DNA of 64,000 nucleotides, taken from the NCBI GenBank assembly GCA_036426205.1, contig CM071568.1, forward strand, positions 232,696,427 to 232,760,426. Direction: 5' to 3'. This DNA comes from Ascaphus truei (lineage: Eukaryota > Chordata > Amphibia > Anura > Ascaphidae). A model generated the notes under the pieces. The model was not told where the DNA came from. It saw only the letters and a list, made by a program, of their open reading frames with translations, and searched no databases. Positions 1-11,796 of the stretch are shown piece by piece; position 1 is the first letter of the stretch, and the number at the start of each line of letters is the position of its first letter. The position numbers were made by a program, and so were the translations under genes.

Positions 1-1562
1 GGGATGATGACGTCACTCCACTCTCAGCTGTCGACTGTGTCTCATTGCTCAGCTGTTTCAGCTTTATCTGCCCAGTAGCTCTTTGGTCGGCCCAGAAGTC
101 GGCTAAGTCCCCCTGTGGGAGGAAAGAACCGCCACACTGAGAAATCATATAGACCTTACCTAATAATCAGAGTTACTCTAACAATTTCATGATAGTGAGC
201 TGCACACAATAGAATTTCCCTTCCCTATTATCTGTCTTACTCTTTCGGGGGAAATTGTATATACTGTACTGAGTGACAGGAATAGCCATGAAATCTCCCT
301 CTCTCCAGTTCCTTTGTTTGTCCACCGGGTGTGCTACTGTTTCTGTCAGCTCTGGGTTTTCCTCGGTCTGTCTCCTCTTGGTGCTCCTGTCCTCCTCCTC
401 TGTCTGTCTTTATAGTTTCCTGTTTCCTGTATCTCCTGGCCTTTATTTTGCTATCCTGACTCCTTCTGTTTCTGCCCTGATCTGACCTGACCTGTTCCCT
501 GTAGTCCTAATTACATATTAAAGACCCTTGCCTATGATCTGGCTTGTCCCCCTTTGTTTCCTGCTCCCTGCTCTCAGTTTCTGCTCTCTCGTCTCAGTTC
601 CTGCCCCCTGGTCTCAGTTCCTGCCTTCCTGCTGCCGGACCCTGCCTGTGACCCCAACGGTCCTTGCCTGCTGCCTGCCTCCGACCTCTGCCTGTAACCC
701 CAACCACACCATCTGCCACCTGCCTCCAATCTCTGCCTGTGACCCCCGACCACGCTATCTGCCTACAACCATAACGAGTCTTCCCTGCTCCCCGCTGTTC
801 CGGCCACTGAGGTCCTACCCGCTCCTGGAGTCTCCCCTGTGACAGAAAACAAAGGCCACTTCTGGACCTCGCTGGAAAATATCCTCAACCTGCCTGCTTC
901 CGCAGACCCCTCCCGCTTGCGTTGGGTTGAAGATAAGTACTTTTGTTAGTGTTTTGAAGACCCATTTGGGATCCTGAAGATTTTTTGCTGCAGTGTTCTG
1001 TAGGATTATTGTGCACTTTGTCTCTTTCTTTTTGTGGGAATTTCAGTTGAAGAGACTTTTTCAGTTTCCAAAAGAAAACTCTCCACTGTACCTTCTGTAA
1101 AGATAGGGAAGACAAATTGTCTAAACTTTTCTGCTAAGGCTGAAACTGTTGCTGCAAAGACCAGTTCACTTTTCTTTGAGAATTTTTTTGCAGTGCCTGG
1201 TTTAACTCCTACTGATCCTCATATTCCATTTGCCAAAGATCAGTTTGTATTTCCCTGCAGTACCTGGTGTCACTGCTTCAGACTATCAGACTTTCATATC
1301 CAAGACAAGGCTTGTTTGTCTCTCTCTGCATTACCTGGTTGGGCCCACTGCAGATTTTTAGACTTGATTTTCCAAAAACAGACACGTTAATTTGATTTCT
1401 TTGCTTGCTATATACTGCTGTTTCACAGGGTTCCCATTTAAAAAAACAAGAGTACTCCCTTTGTTCTGTTGCTGTATGCCATGATTTCTCTGCAATCTGT
1501 GATCTTCCTATGCTTGGTTCTAAGACTTCAGATGTAACTGTAAATTCCTCTGTCTTTGGTTT
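1..1562. repeat. Copy 1 of a ~1.55-kb duplicated LTR-derived segment
   Basis: The first 1562 bases recur at 6283-7819 in the same orientation. The two copies differ mainly by single-base and short indels, many in homopolymers, and the second is about 25 bases shorter. The content is LTR-like: an ATTAAA poly(A)-type signal near 518, followed by pyrimidine-rich repeats built on CTGCCTGTGACCCC. Open frames here are short and low-complexity, so I annotate no gene. It could be a true segmental or LTR duplication or an assembly duplication of one locus; the indel pattern favours at least some read error. Confidence 0.85.
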
Positions 1563-1690
1563 CTCGCAATCTGTGATATTCCTATGCTTGATTCTAAAAG
1601 TTTCAGATGTAACTGCAAGTTCCTATGTCTTTAGTTTCTCGCAATCTGTGATATTTGTATACCTGATTCTAAAAGTTTCAGATTCATTCT
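1493..1690. repeat. ~75-bp tandem repeat, 2.6 copies
   Basis: Units beginning CAATCTGTGAT start at 1493, 1567 and 1642 and run through a shared AAGTTTCAGATGTAACTG stretch. The homology with the second copy of the large duplication stops at the boundary of the second unit. A polypyrimidine tract follows at 1687-1747. Confidence 0.75.
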
Positions 1691-1798
1691 TCTCTTTCTT
1701 TTCCTTCTTTCACCTTCTTTTCTTTCTTTGATTCTTTCTGTCTTAACAGGTCCAGGAGATGTTGATCCGCGTCTTCTTGGGGTCAAATAAGACGTGAT

Positions 1799-1816
1799 AG
1801 GCCTTATATAAGGCCT
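1799..1816. other. 18-bp perfect palindrome with TATATA centre
   Basis: AGGCCTTATATAAGGCCT is self-complementary over its whole length. It lies in LTR-like sequence and may hold a TATA element, but nothing else supports a promoter. Confidence 0.45.
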
Positions 1817-1829
1817 GTGACGTCTCATT

Positions 1830-2470
1830 GACTGTTCAATGGTACACCACCAATCATTGAACTGTTTTTAGCATGTTTGTTGTGCTACCTGAATAGCATG
1901 ATTTCTCCAAAAATGCGAGTTTGAGCATTTTGTGAGCTCCCACTGCGTTTGTCTGAGTGGGAGCGTAAGCGATCGAGAGAGCAAGCTTCGAGTGAGTTTG
2001 GCATGTTAACAGAACTTTCTAATAGCTACACATGCAAACTCGCTCGAGAAGTGCCCCAAACTGTCAATAATCACATTATCAATGCTACTAGAATAGGCCC
2101 CTGTATCTCCAACCACTCTGCCTACTTGAGATTTTTTTAAGAGCCAAAGTTGCTTCGTGAAGATACAGAACGGAGGTCCTATTACTGGGCAGTTTTTATT
2201 TATTTGCCTTTCAAAATTGATTCAGACCTCTCTTAACATGTATCCAGTTTCCTCCTATTAATCCTGTGGTTTCCAGATCAGATTTTATATCCTGCTATTT
2301 ACAATGCTACCTATTGTCCCTACTTCTCATTGGAATCCTCTATTAAACTCTTTTATTTCTGTTCGTACTTCTAGTGTTTTCTCCCAAACCACTGTTTACT
2401 ACCTTTTCTTATATCGTAAATTTTCTTGCACTGAGGAAATTTTAGTTGAAATTTTCCATTCAGAAATATT
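1830..2470. other. No gene seen; probable internal retroelement sequence
   Basis: Both strands carry only short frames full of stops. No TIR, LTR boundary or coding motif is visible. It lies next to the degraded pol fragment and is probably part of the same retroelement. Confidence 0.4.
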
Positions 2471-2479
2471 ACATTTCAA

Positions 2480-3480
2480 AACTACAGTATAGAGTGGGCC
2501 ACTGTGACCAATTTGGAATGTGGACCATGGCCATTGGTGGTGCAATTATTTGGATAGGTGCTTTTTGAAATTTGGGTCTAGGATTCATTTGTGCACAAAT
2601 GAGACAAGATTGTACTTCCTTTTGTACAAATTCTTCCATTTCATCCCAAAGAGAATTTTCATTTAAGCACTTCAAGAAGTCTCTGTTGTCCTATGTGACC
2701 TAAATTTCGTGATTGTAACGACTAAAGACAATCTTTAAATGTTCAGACCCACAGGACGCAACTCCCCATTCTGGTCATGACATAACCCTGTTCTCGAGAC
2801 CAAGAGAAGGTTTTAAATCAACCTGAGAAATAGCAATAGAAGCAATCTTTTTCTTGTTCCTCTGCAAAGGAAGAAATTGCGTATCTGTATGTCTAACTGT
2901 TGATATTAAAATAGGATCTGTACATACTACAGATTCTCCTGTTAATGACACTTCTTTAGCCAAAATCAGCTATAGCATTTCTGTCAGTAATACAATCCTG
3001 TTTCTGTACTTTAACAATTGCATAGATCTCTGGCTACAGAAGCAAGCTTAAAAATTGTTTGTAATGTTTCTGTATGAACCATAACCTTATTCTTGGTATC
3101 TACAACCCTCCAGGTTTCCATACTTCTAGATGTTCTATCGAGATCGTACTACATAAGAACAGTCACATAAATCACTAGGAAATTCTTCCCCCAGCTTTAT
3201 CAGCTGTCAAAAAACATTTACTGCCTCTATCTCGCTCTTGTGGCAGAGTATTTTTCCTGGCAATGTATGTGTCAGAGTCACGATAATCCATTTTGTGGAT
3301 ACCGAATAATCAGTATTCCCCTGAGCAAAATCTAGAACCATCCACAAAAATAGGTTATCATTCTCATTTGTTTTCCTTCAAAAAATAAGAAGTTCCATTT
3401 TAGAGAGATACTCATGGGACTTTACATCATATTGTATCACTGTGGAAGGTATATTTAATCTTCTGATCTCTTTGGTGTAA
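2480..3480 (-). pseudogene. Degraded retroelement pol fragment (integrase zinc-binding region)
   Basis: Minus-strand frames around 2540-2690 read as an integrase zinc-binding region: acidic or aromatic residues before a CLICAQ motif, then a lysine/proline stretch of the type that precedes the integrase core in Ty3/gypsy and retroviral Pol. Farther 5' on the minus strand (2700-3480) are similar frames interrupted by many stops and shifts. No catalytic DDE core is recognisable. It is a dead fragment; gypsy versus endogenous retrovirus is not resolved, and the limits are approximate. Confidence 0.55.
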
Positions 3481-3499
3481 CAGACGATGCCCGTCTCTA

Positions 3500-4020
3500 A
3501 ATAGGAAAGCGAACTTGTAGGCTGAGGTAGATATAAATCACCAACCTGAATGACAGAGTCATGAATTGAAAATAGAATAGTCGGTCACAGGCAATGGTTG
3601 AGTCAGGTGGCAAGGGAGCAAGTTTGGGGTCACAGGCAATTGTTGAGGAAGGTGGCAGAGGTGCAAAGTTTGGGTCACATGCTGGAAATAAGGCAGGTGA
3701 AATCAACGGAACAAGGAGGCCAACAGGAAAAAACATTGAACTCTGAACTGGCAATATCCTGGAAGAAGTCCTGCTCTTTATAGGTAGGTGCCAGTGACAA
3801 GATGGCCACTGCAGCTTCTGGGGTGGAGTGAGTAAGGACTGCCAGGGTACACAGATGGACGTTGTGGCTTCATTGTGGCACGGAAGGCACCGAAGCCTAA
3901 TATTTGGATCCACATAGATGACAACACTAGCAACCAGTGTGCAAAACCTGTGATGTGAGACCCTATAGATTTCTTTTCAAGAAAACGTTTTAAAGGAGTG
4001 TGTGGTGTTTGCAAAATAGG
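3500..4020 (-). repeat. LTR-like stretch with short internal repeats
   Basis: Three degenerate units of a CACAGGCAATNGTTGAG-type sequence occur at about 3582-3690. They recall the tandem CTGCCTGTGACC units in the R/U5-like part of the duplicated LTR at 600-750, on the opposite strand. There is no gene. It probably belongs to a minus-strand LTR of the neighbouring pol fragment, but I see no clean TG...CA ends. Confidence 0.35.
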
Positions 4021-4090
4021 TCCTTAAAACCACAACTATATGTTCAGAACCTATATGGCAAAGTGAACTCTCACTACTAAGACACAGGTC

Positions 4091-4276
4091 TCAAAGCTCA
4101 CTCACAGGCGAGATAATCTTTGAAAAATACCCCATTGTCCTCCAAATCCCACTTTGTAACTGCAAGAGTACTGCTGAGACAGTCAGCTCAGAAGTGTGGA
4201 CTTGAAGTGTGAATCGTGTTGAGAAATCTACTGTGCTAAGGTATGTGCTATTGATATACTTGTGTAGCCATGCCAT
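4091..4276 (-). pseudogene. Ty3/gypsy RT-RNase H connection fragment
   Basis: A 61-residue minus-strand frame contains FTLQVHTSE followed by AVLLQ, SGIWR and GYFSK. This is the pattern at the start of gypsy RNase H (F-x-LQVDASE...GAVLLQ...YFSRKL). The Asp of the usual DASE motif is replaced, here HTSE, so a catalytic residue is lost. It is separated from the upstream RT fragment at 5022-5229 by an LTR, and several hundred bases of the RT palm are missing. Dead remnant. Confidence 0.65.
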
Positions 4277-4985
4277 CTGTGGCTACTAGTTTGCTTCTCC
4301 GGCATAGCCCTGGTACAAGCAGGCCTTGGCATAGTTATATGGGGGTTTCCCCCTTAGGAGACTGCACCTAAATGACAGCTGGAGGCAGTGACATCAGGCC
4401 TGGGCATGACCATCATGAGTCAGAACTGGTGCCCTCTCCTGGCTGTACTTAAGGGCAGGTAACACCCAAATTAGCAGTGCCTTCCCCACTTGAGGAAGGC
4501 AGGTCGCACACTATGGAGAGGCTGAGTATTGGGCCTTCTCCAGTCCTCTTCCCCCTGGGGGAGAGTGAGGTGTGGACTATACCTCTGCCTCTGCTAGGGA
4601 GGCAGGGAAGAGCTAGGATGGATGCGGGCGCCCTTGGCCTGTAGTGACGGTCTAGGGACCATCCTTCAGTGGTAGCTGAGAGTTACTGGATTGGCAGAAA
4701 ACCTGTCTGTTACTGTGCGTACAGAAGAGATAATAAACCGTCCAGTTGTTATCCACTCCTGCCTGGTGTGTGACGTAGTGGGGGGAGAGGTATAGTTTCT
4801 ACGTGGGAGATCACCATCAGTTCCTGGAGTGCAGCAGATGAAGGCACTGCACGGCTTAAGAGATATGTAGGGTATAAACCCCAGAAGCCTAGTCCTGCGT
4901 CCCCACTACCACTGGTGGACGACTCAGCCCTCCTGTTACCAGCATGTAACATGCACCACACGACCAGTAATGGCCAAATCTCACA
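4277..4985 (+). mobile_element. Probable solo LTR interrupting a gypsy pol
   Basis: This non-coding block lies between two parts of one minus-strand pol. It has a plus-strand AATAAA at about 4731 and a TGTG...CACA-like edge pair (near 4275 and 4984). I found no convincing 5-bp target duplication, so the ends are approximate. Confidence 0.45.
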
Positions 4986-5021
4986 CCAGGTGGGGGAAAC
5001 ACTGTTATCCTGTTTGCATTC

Positions 5022-5229
5022 TCTAATCAATAGTTAACCCTCCAAAGCCATCTGGCTTCTTCACTAGCCATAGAGGATTATTGCATTTGGAATTGGCCTT
5101 CCTTACTACACCTCTTTCCTCTAGATCACAAATAAGGTCCGCAATTGAACCCACTGCTTCCTGGGGCAATCTGTACTGACATTGCTGCCATTTGAAGTTT
5201 GCAAAGTGCACATAGATGATCCACACCAC
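5022..5229 (-). pseudogene. Ty3/gypsy or retroviral RT N-terminal fragment
   Basis: Minus-strand frame with YRLPQEA, a DLEERGVV segment, NPLWLVKKPDG and LTID. This matches the start of the RT palm (Y-x-LS..E-x-I..L...G.I..S.SP...P...V+KKDG...R..VDYR). The expected Tyr after the final Asp is a TAG stop. It precedes the RNase H fragment at 4091-4276 in the coding direction, so both come from one element. Not functional. Confidence 0.7.
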
Positions 5230-5329
5230 TTCTAAACAATGTTCTCTGGCAAACGAGTAAAAGGTAGAACCTTTTTACCTCAATGAGAAATGTTATGTCA
5301 GGCAAAACAAATACTGAGTTTTGAACAGA

Positions 5330-6030
5330 AGAAGCTCATCCCAACCATCAAGCCTGGTATTTTGAGTGTTATGATTTAGAGCTACTTTGTTGCCCCGGGA
5401 GCTGGACAGCTTGCCATAATTAACACAACCATGAATTCTGCATTGTGTTAGAAGATTCTAGAGGAGAATGTCAGGCCATCCGTCCATAGCTGAAGCAGCA
5501 GAAAAAGTAGGTCATGCACAAGACAATAATCCTATACATACAAGCAGATCTACAAAAGAATGGCTGCGAAGAAGAAATTCGTGTTTTAGAATGGCCTAGT
5601 CAAAGTCTGGACCTAAACCCCCATAAAAAATGTTGTGGCAGAACCTGAAGCGAGCTGTCCATGCAAGGAAGTCCTCAAATGTCACTGAATTGAAGCAGTT
5701 TCTGTAAGGAAGAACGAGCCAAAATTCCTCAAAACCGATGTGAGAGACTGACCAGCAGTTACAGGAATGCTTTGTTGAAGTCATTACTGCTCAAGGGGTG
5801 CCACCTGTACTGAATCTAAGGTTCACATACTTTTTCACCCATGAATATTGAATGTTTAATAATTGTGGAAAAAAGAATGTTGAAAAAGTATCATGTTTTT
5901 AATGAAATTTGTTTGATCAGGTTATCTTTTCTATTAGTAGGACTTATATAAGATCTAATAACATTTTAGTTTTAAATATGTGAAAAAGCAAAGTGTTCCA
6001 CAAAGTTTTCTCGCCACTGTGTGTAATATG
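5330..6030 (+). pseudogene. Tc1/mariner transposase C-terminal remnant
   Basis: Near 5590-5622 the plus strand encodes EWPSQSLDLNP, the Tc1 family signature before the third catalytic acidic residue (WPSQSPDLNPIE). The next residues are shifted and the expected NPIENVW is lost. Downstream sequence keeps Tc1-like C-terminal and 3' flank features, with stops. The left end and 5' half are missing. A defunct, 5'-truncated Tc1 copy. Confidence 0.75.
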
Positions 6031-6039
6031 ATAGATATA

Positions 6040-6282
6040 GATATAGATATATATGGGAAAGATCACAAGAGAACTTCCATGGCATAATAATTATTCATTT
6101 ATTTAATAATAGTTTAAAAATGCAAACTCACAATTAGAGAAGTGTCTAATCGCAAGGTATTAGATAGGGTTTGTATGATCTCTCAGTTTGGTGGTCAATG
6201 CGCTGGTTCTTTCTCCCATGGAGGGAGGTCTTATCCAGTGTGTCAGCATCAACTGGTTCCCTCTGTCTGGTGTTGGGGTCTG
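6040..6282. repeat. LTR-family sequence leading into duplication copy 2
   Basis: This stretch precedes the second copy of the duplication. It shares landmarks (CTTCCATGGCATAAT and a nearby TTATTTA) with 56920-57600, where a TTAA-type MITE has inserted. Both are therefore diverged copies of one LTR-like family. The opposite-strand frame at 6146-6415 is open for 89 codons but has no recognised domain. Confidence 0.5.
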
Positions 6283-7819
6283 GGGATGATGACGTCACTC
6301 CACTCTCAGCTGTCGACTGTGTCTCATTGCTCAGCTGTTTCAGCTTTATCTGCCCAGTAGCTCTTTGGTCGGCCCAGAAGTCGGCTAAGTCCCCTGTGGG
6401 AGGAAGAACCGCCACACTGAGAAATCATATAGACCTTACCTAATAATCAGAGTTACTCTAACAATTTCATGATAGTGAGCTGCACACAATAGAATTTCCC
6501 TTCCCTATTATCTGTCTTACTCTTCGGGGGAAATTGTATATACTGTACTGAGTGACAGGAATAGCCATGAAATCTCCCTCTCCCTCTCAGTTCCTTGTTT
6601 GTCCACCGGTGTGCTACTGTTTCTGTCAGCTCTGGGTTTTCTCGGTCTGGTCTCCTCTTGGTGCCCTTCCTCCTCCTCTGTCTGTCTTTATAGTTTCCTG
6701 TTTCCTGTATCTCCTGGCCTTTATTTGCTATCCTGACTCCTTCTGTTTCTGCCCTGATCTGACCTGACCTGTTCCCTGTAGTCCTAATTACATATTAAAG
6801 ACCCTTGCCTATGATCTGGCTTGTCCCCCTTTGTTTCCTGCTCCTGCTCTCAGTTTCTGCTCTCTCGTCTCAGTTCCTGCCCCTGGTCTCAGTTCCTGCC
6901 TTCCTGCTGCCGGACCCTGCCTGTGACCCCAACGGTCCTTGCCTGCTGCCTGCCTCCGACCTCTGCCTGACCCCAACCCCCCATCTGCCACCTGCCTCCA
7001 ATCTCTGCCTGTGACCCCCACCACGCTATGCCTACAACCATAACGAGTCTTCCCTGCTCCCGCTGTTCCGGCCACTGAGGTCCTACCCGCTCCTGGAGTC
7101 TCCCCTTGTGACAGAAACAAAGGCCACTTCTGGACCTCGCTGGAAAATATCCTCAACCTGCCTGCTTCCGCAGACCCCTCCCGCTTGCGTTGGGTTAAGA
7201 TAAGTACTTTTAGTTGTTTTGAAGACCCATTTGGGATCCTGAAGATTTTTTGCTGCAGTGTTCTGTGGATTATTGTGCACTTTGTCTCTTTCTTTTTTGT
7301 GGAATTTCAGTTGAGAGACTTTTTCAGTTTCCAAAGAAAACTCTCCACTGTACCTTCTGTAAAGATAGGGAAGACAAATTGTCTAAACTTTCTGCTAAGG
7401 CTGAAACTGTTGCTGCAAAGACCAGTTCACTTTTCTTGAGAATTTTTTTGCAGTGCCTTGTTAACTCCTACTGATCCTCATATTCCATTTGCCAAAGATC
7501 AGTTTGTATTTCCCTGCAGTACCTGGTGTCACTGCTTCAGACTATCAGACTTCATATCCAAGACAAGGCTTGTTTGTCTCTCTCTGCATTACTGGTTGGG
7601 CCCACTGCATTTTTAGACTTGATTTTCCAAAAAACAACACTTAAGTAATTTGATTTCTTGCTTGCTATATACTAGCTGTTTCACAGGGTTCCCATTTAAA
7701 AAAACAAGAGTACTCCCTTTGTTCTGTTGCTGTATGCCATGATTTCTCTGCAATCTGTGATCTTCCTATCTTGGTTCTAAGACTTCAGATGTAACTGTAA
7801 ATTCCTCTGTCTTTGGTTT
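6283..7819. repeat. Copy 2 of the ~1.55-kb duplicated segment
   Basis: Direct repeat of 1-1562. The identity is high but broken by many one-base losses (for example GGGAGGAAAG versus GGGAGGAAG), and it ends abruptly after CTGTCTTTGGTTT. No gene is in it. See copy 1 for content. Confidence 0.85.
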
Positions 7820-10800
7820 AGCTATTCAGAGACGGCCGAAGGAGATATCAGTTGTATCTCGAAAGCGTGGCGCAGACAGACGTAAAAAGCATTTTTGAGG
7901 TTAGCACAGAACGGATCACATGTTTGAGTTTTTTGGTATTATGAAGCCCAGGGCAAACACACGGTACGTGCGATATTAAGCAGAAAAGGAGGGTACAGGT
8001 GGCCTGTTCTGAGGATAGACAGATAGGGAACACGATACTCTAGCTTGGATGTAACGTGTAGGAAGGCGTAGGGAGGCTTTAGTATATAAGTAGGGTACAT
8101 AGTAGTCATGATATAGTCTATATAGTATATGGTATATATTCTAAGTATTATACGAATAGTTCGAGTAATATATAGTGTTATATAAGTGAGGGTATACTAT
8201 GTGATAGTATAAGTGTTATAATATAGTAGCTATATATATATCAGATATATATATTGACTGAGTTAAGTTCATGGTCGAGTAAAAGATGTAAAGTGTACTA
8301 AAACCCTCCACAGGACAAGCAAATATGCCAAATCCACACTGTATGGCTCATCTGCATGTCCTTCAGGCAGCTCGTGCGGTCAAACCCCGCCCTTTCCCCT
8401 ATTGATACCCAGCGATTGTTTACAGTCAACTCTTACGACTTGGCAGTCAGGGATGCTGGGGAGTGAATGAACATGCAAATGGAGCAGATGTTGTCCACCG
8501 TGTCACTTTTTGCCTCAAAAACCATTTTAGACATGGTTCACCTATAGGAGCTGAAGCTTGACTGCCATGGTCACAGCTTCGAGCACAGCCAGGGTTAAGT
8601 GGTTGCAATAAGGCCAGAAAAAACCACACCACAGACAGCGATGTTTAGACCTTGAGGGACCCTTGGCTCGTCCCGTCAGGCGGAATGCTGCTGCGTCCCA
8701 TCAACTCGTGTCCCCACGACTGGATGCTGATGGACAGACGCGTTGTGTGGTCCCCCCAACGCGCTGACAGGACAGTGTCTCGTTGAAAATGCAGCACAGT
8801 CCTGAAAATACAGCAAAATGCGTTGGACCCATGAGCTTTACAGTCGTGGGGTGCGTGCCGCATGAGAGGGGGGGGGCCCAGGCGCACGCTGAAGTTGGAC
8901 GTAGCGGCGACGGCTCGGCTATTGGGGACAAGAGTGGGAGGCGGCCAGGTCAGCGTGGTAGAGAGTTGAGACCCCGTGGGCAAAACAGAAGGTCAGGTCT
9001 CAGTACTTGCTTGTCGAGCGAGGCTGCTGGACCTGAGGACACACTTGTTAGGCGCTGTTCGCGTCGCCCACGTCGAGCTGTTGTGGGACCGGCCTGTGTG
9101 TGGTGATTGTTAAGTGTATTATTAATAGAAAAGGGACGCTGACACTATCTACAGGTGTTGGTTCCGAAGATAAGAAGTGTTGTAATGATGTTCCTTACTT
9201 ATCACCCGATTTGAATGTACAGGTATAGAAGGCCAATGTAGACCCCACTTTGCAAAATTGGATCTCTCTAAAGGATGTATTGGAATGCGAAATGGTTGTA
9301 ATATATAGCACGACTGATCTGTGTTATACTACTCCAGTCTCCTAATTACTTTTTTACAGTGCTGAGATTCCATGGCATGGGCGTGGCTGGGGGGCAGTTG
9401 GTCTGTACGATTGGATATAGCAGGAGTTTCCGATAATGGTAAACTGGGGGCAAAGGGGATTGGCGTATGTTACCCCTGTATGCTCTCAGAGTTGCTTATG
9501 CTGGGGGGGAAATACTTAGACTTGTTTCCCTGTCATAATTGGGTTAGTATTGAAAATCCTGCGTTCATGGAGATTTGCCGCTGTTGGTGAGGATAACACG
9601 ATTATCTCTGGGACGTCCTACCGAAATTTTAGTGGGTCTGGCAATTAAGTACGCGTATCTTTACCTATTGTATGGCTTGCACAGAGCTACTGTAGACTGC
9701 GACTGAGGACCTCCTTGCTCGAGTAACGCAACCAGTCAAGCTACGTGACTTCCTCTTCCTTATGAGAAAAACAAATTAGTCGCGAGAGACGCAGAGAGTG
9801 GGGACAGGTCAGGGCAAACAGTAAAAGCAGTAAAATAAATCAATTACCAGTGATCTTCGAGGTAGTGGTGAGAGCGCTCTGTATACCCCCGAGAGAATAT
9901 CACGAAGTTTTTCTCAGCCAGGGCAGTGGCCTGCAGGAATTCTGAATGAGTGATGGGCTGTGGTGCCGCAGTGAAGTAGTTAGAAGGAAGAATCCAGGGA
10001 ACGGATCCTTGCCAAAAAGTTGATTTAATTGACCAAGTACCAAAGGTCGATTTATGACCAAGGTCAGTACGCAGTGTCACGTGTTGTGTGCCGCAAGAAG
10101 ATCACAGTGGAACAAGCTGAGTGACTTAGAGATAGAGCGACGAGTTGAGAGGGCGCCCCAACCTCAAATCAAGTTTTTTTGCAAAGACCGTGCTGGCCGG
10201 AGTTGCGGTTCCTATCTGCACTTGAGAAACAAGTTTTGCAGGTGTGGCACATTTGGCTATGTCAGATAAAGTTTATGGTAGGTGCACGTTCCAGTTAACT
10301 GAAGAAAGAAGCTGTAATAGATTGTATGAGTGATAAGTGACGTTGTCGGAATTCAATCTTCAGATACAGACATCGTTATGGTACACCGTGTGTAGAGTAC
10401 CCTATTAGATAAAGGAGAGTGTTTCACATATGAGGCCCTATTGCAATGTGAAACATCCTGCTACAAGTTAGAAGAGTACATTGAAGCGAGGATAATGTTT
10501 GAGAATGTGTGTAATCAGGACGAGTGTCGGTTCGCGGAGACAGAGCTTGGCCGATACTAGTGGCAGTCTAATATCGGTGCGTCCACCAAGAGGACGATGT
10601 TGTGTTATGAGATGTTGTGTATGAGGGATAGAAATTTTATATTAGGGAAGACTAATACCTTGTGTTATGGCGCTCGAGACTGATATCGGAGGGCTGTTGA
10701 TATGACGTATAGCAGTAGTGTGGCATTTTGGATGCTGATACGATGGGTCAGATTAAGTGGAGTGCTATATAGACAGTCTAACGTGGCGTGTTTACCAGGG

Positions 10801-11795
10801 TTAAGGAAACTCAACTTTAAGTGATCGCTATTCTTTTGACGAGTGAAGTACATCCGATCAATAGCGGCATAGACAGGCGGGTCAAGCTCGTTCAGCATGA
10901 GCATCCTGTTCAGCACGTCCGAAACACGTTGAAATAGCTCGGTTCTCCCTACCTGTCCGAAGCTGTGCGCTAAGCAGGGAGACTAGCTGTAGAAGTCTGT
11001 TATCCACATGTGTATCGTATTGAAACGTTCAGTGGTTTCTGTCCAACGTATTATGAACAGGGGATTGCAACGTACGTGAGAACATGCATCGATACACAGA
11101 TGGGGACCAATGAAAAAGGTGGTGGTAGTGATGTCTTAACGTTTAAGTACCATTTTTCGCCATGGTCATTACATACATTGCTCCCTTGCATCAGTCATGG
11201 GCTCCCCATTAGCGTAGCGTTGATCAATGACGTTTATGGTTGGGTTTATGTGGCCCTGTATACTGCTGATTATGAGCCTCTGTATGTTTTATTATACACC
11301 AGCGGCTATTTTCATTTGTTAAAGGGGTCTTAAAGTTTGTCGATTGTTGCTTTAGTTATCTGCTGGTTTGCATTTATAGCTGAAATAATTCAGGATCAAC
11401 TGATTTTGATGATGCAGTGGTTTATGGTTGTTTTTGTGCGCAATCTATTGGTCAAAAAGTTTTATAGGTTTCTCAGAGAGAATACTTTTTAGACAGTCTC
11501 CTTAATACAGGTGTTGACGGATACAGCGAAGTAGACATTATAATCAAAACGATTACAGTACTTTACCCTCACACGGTACGGTGGAACCGCCAAAGTCTAT
11601 GATGATGGTGCTATTGATTGCTTTTATATAACATAATGAGATTAAACAGGGCCATGATGGGAAAAATAGCGGGAACACGGTGCGAATTGTAAAGGGTGGT
11701 GATTGGAGGCGAGAGTAGAGAGAGGGTGATGATGATATGATAAGACTATTAGATGATTATTATAATAATATACTATATATATATGATATAGATAT
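7820..11795. other. ~4 kb of unassignable, CpG-rich sequence; possibly low-quality consensus
   Basis: No transposon end, LTR, domain or exon is recognisable. CpG is frequent, unlike the flanking DNA. A strongly corrupted satellite monomer is visible at about 8290-8640, with CATGCAAATG still present near 8471. The stretch follows immediately on the indel-rich copy 2 and precedes indel-rich satellite monomers. Poorly polished long-read sequence would explain all of this. Short open frames here are not credible genes. Confidence 0.5.
8290..8640 (+). repeat. Corrupted satellite monomer
   Basis: In order it keeps an AAAACCCTCCACA start, a GCATGTC, GGATGCTGGGGAGTGAATGA, ACATGCAAATGGAGCA and GTGTCACTTTTTGCCTC. 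Those are the landmarks of the satellite at 11800-13110, but with substitutions and insertions throughout. Confidence 0.6.
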
Positions 11796-11796
11796 A

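Noticed and set aside
3497..3913. 138-codon minus-strand frame with repeated ACDP..APLPP text
   Set aside because: Repeats mirror LTR tandem units; not a protein family.
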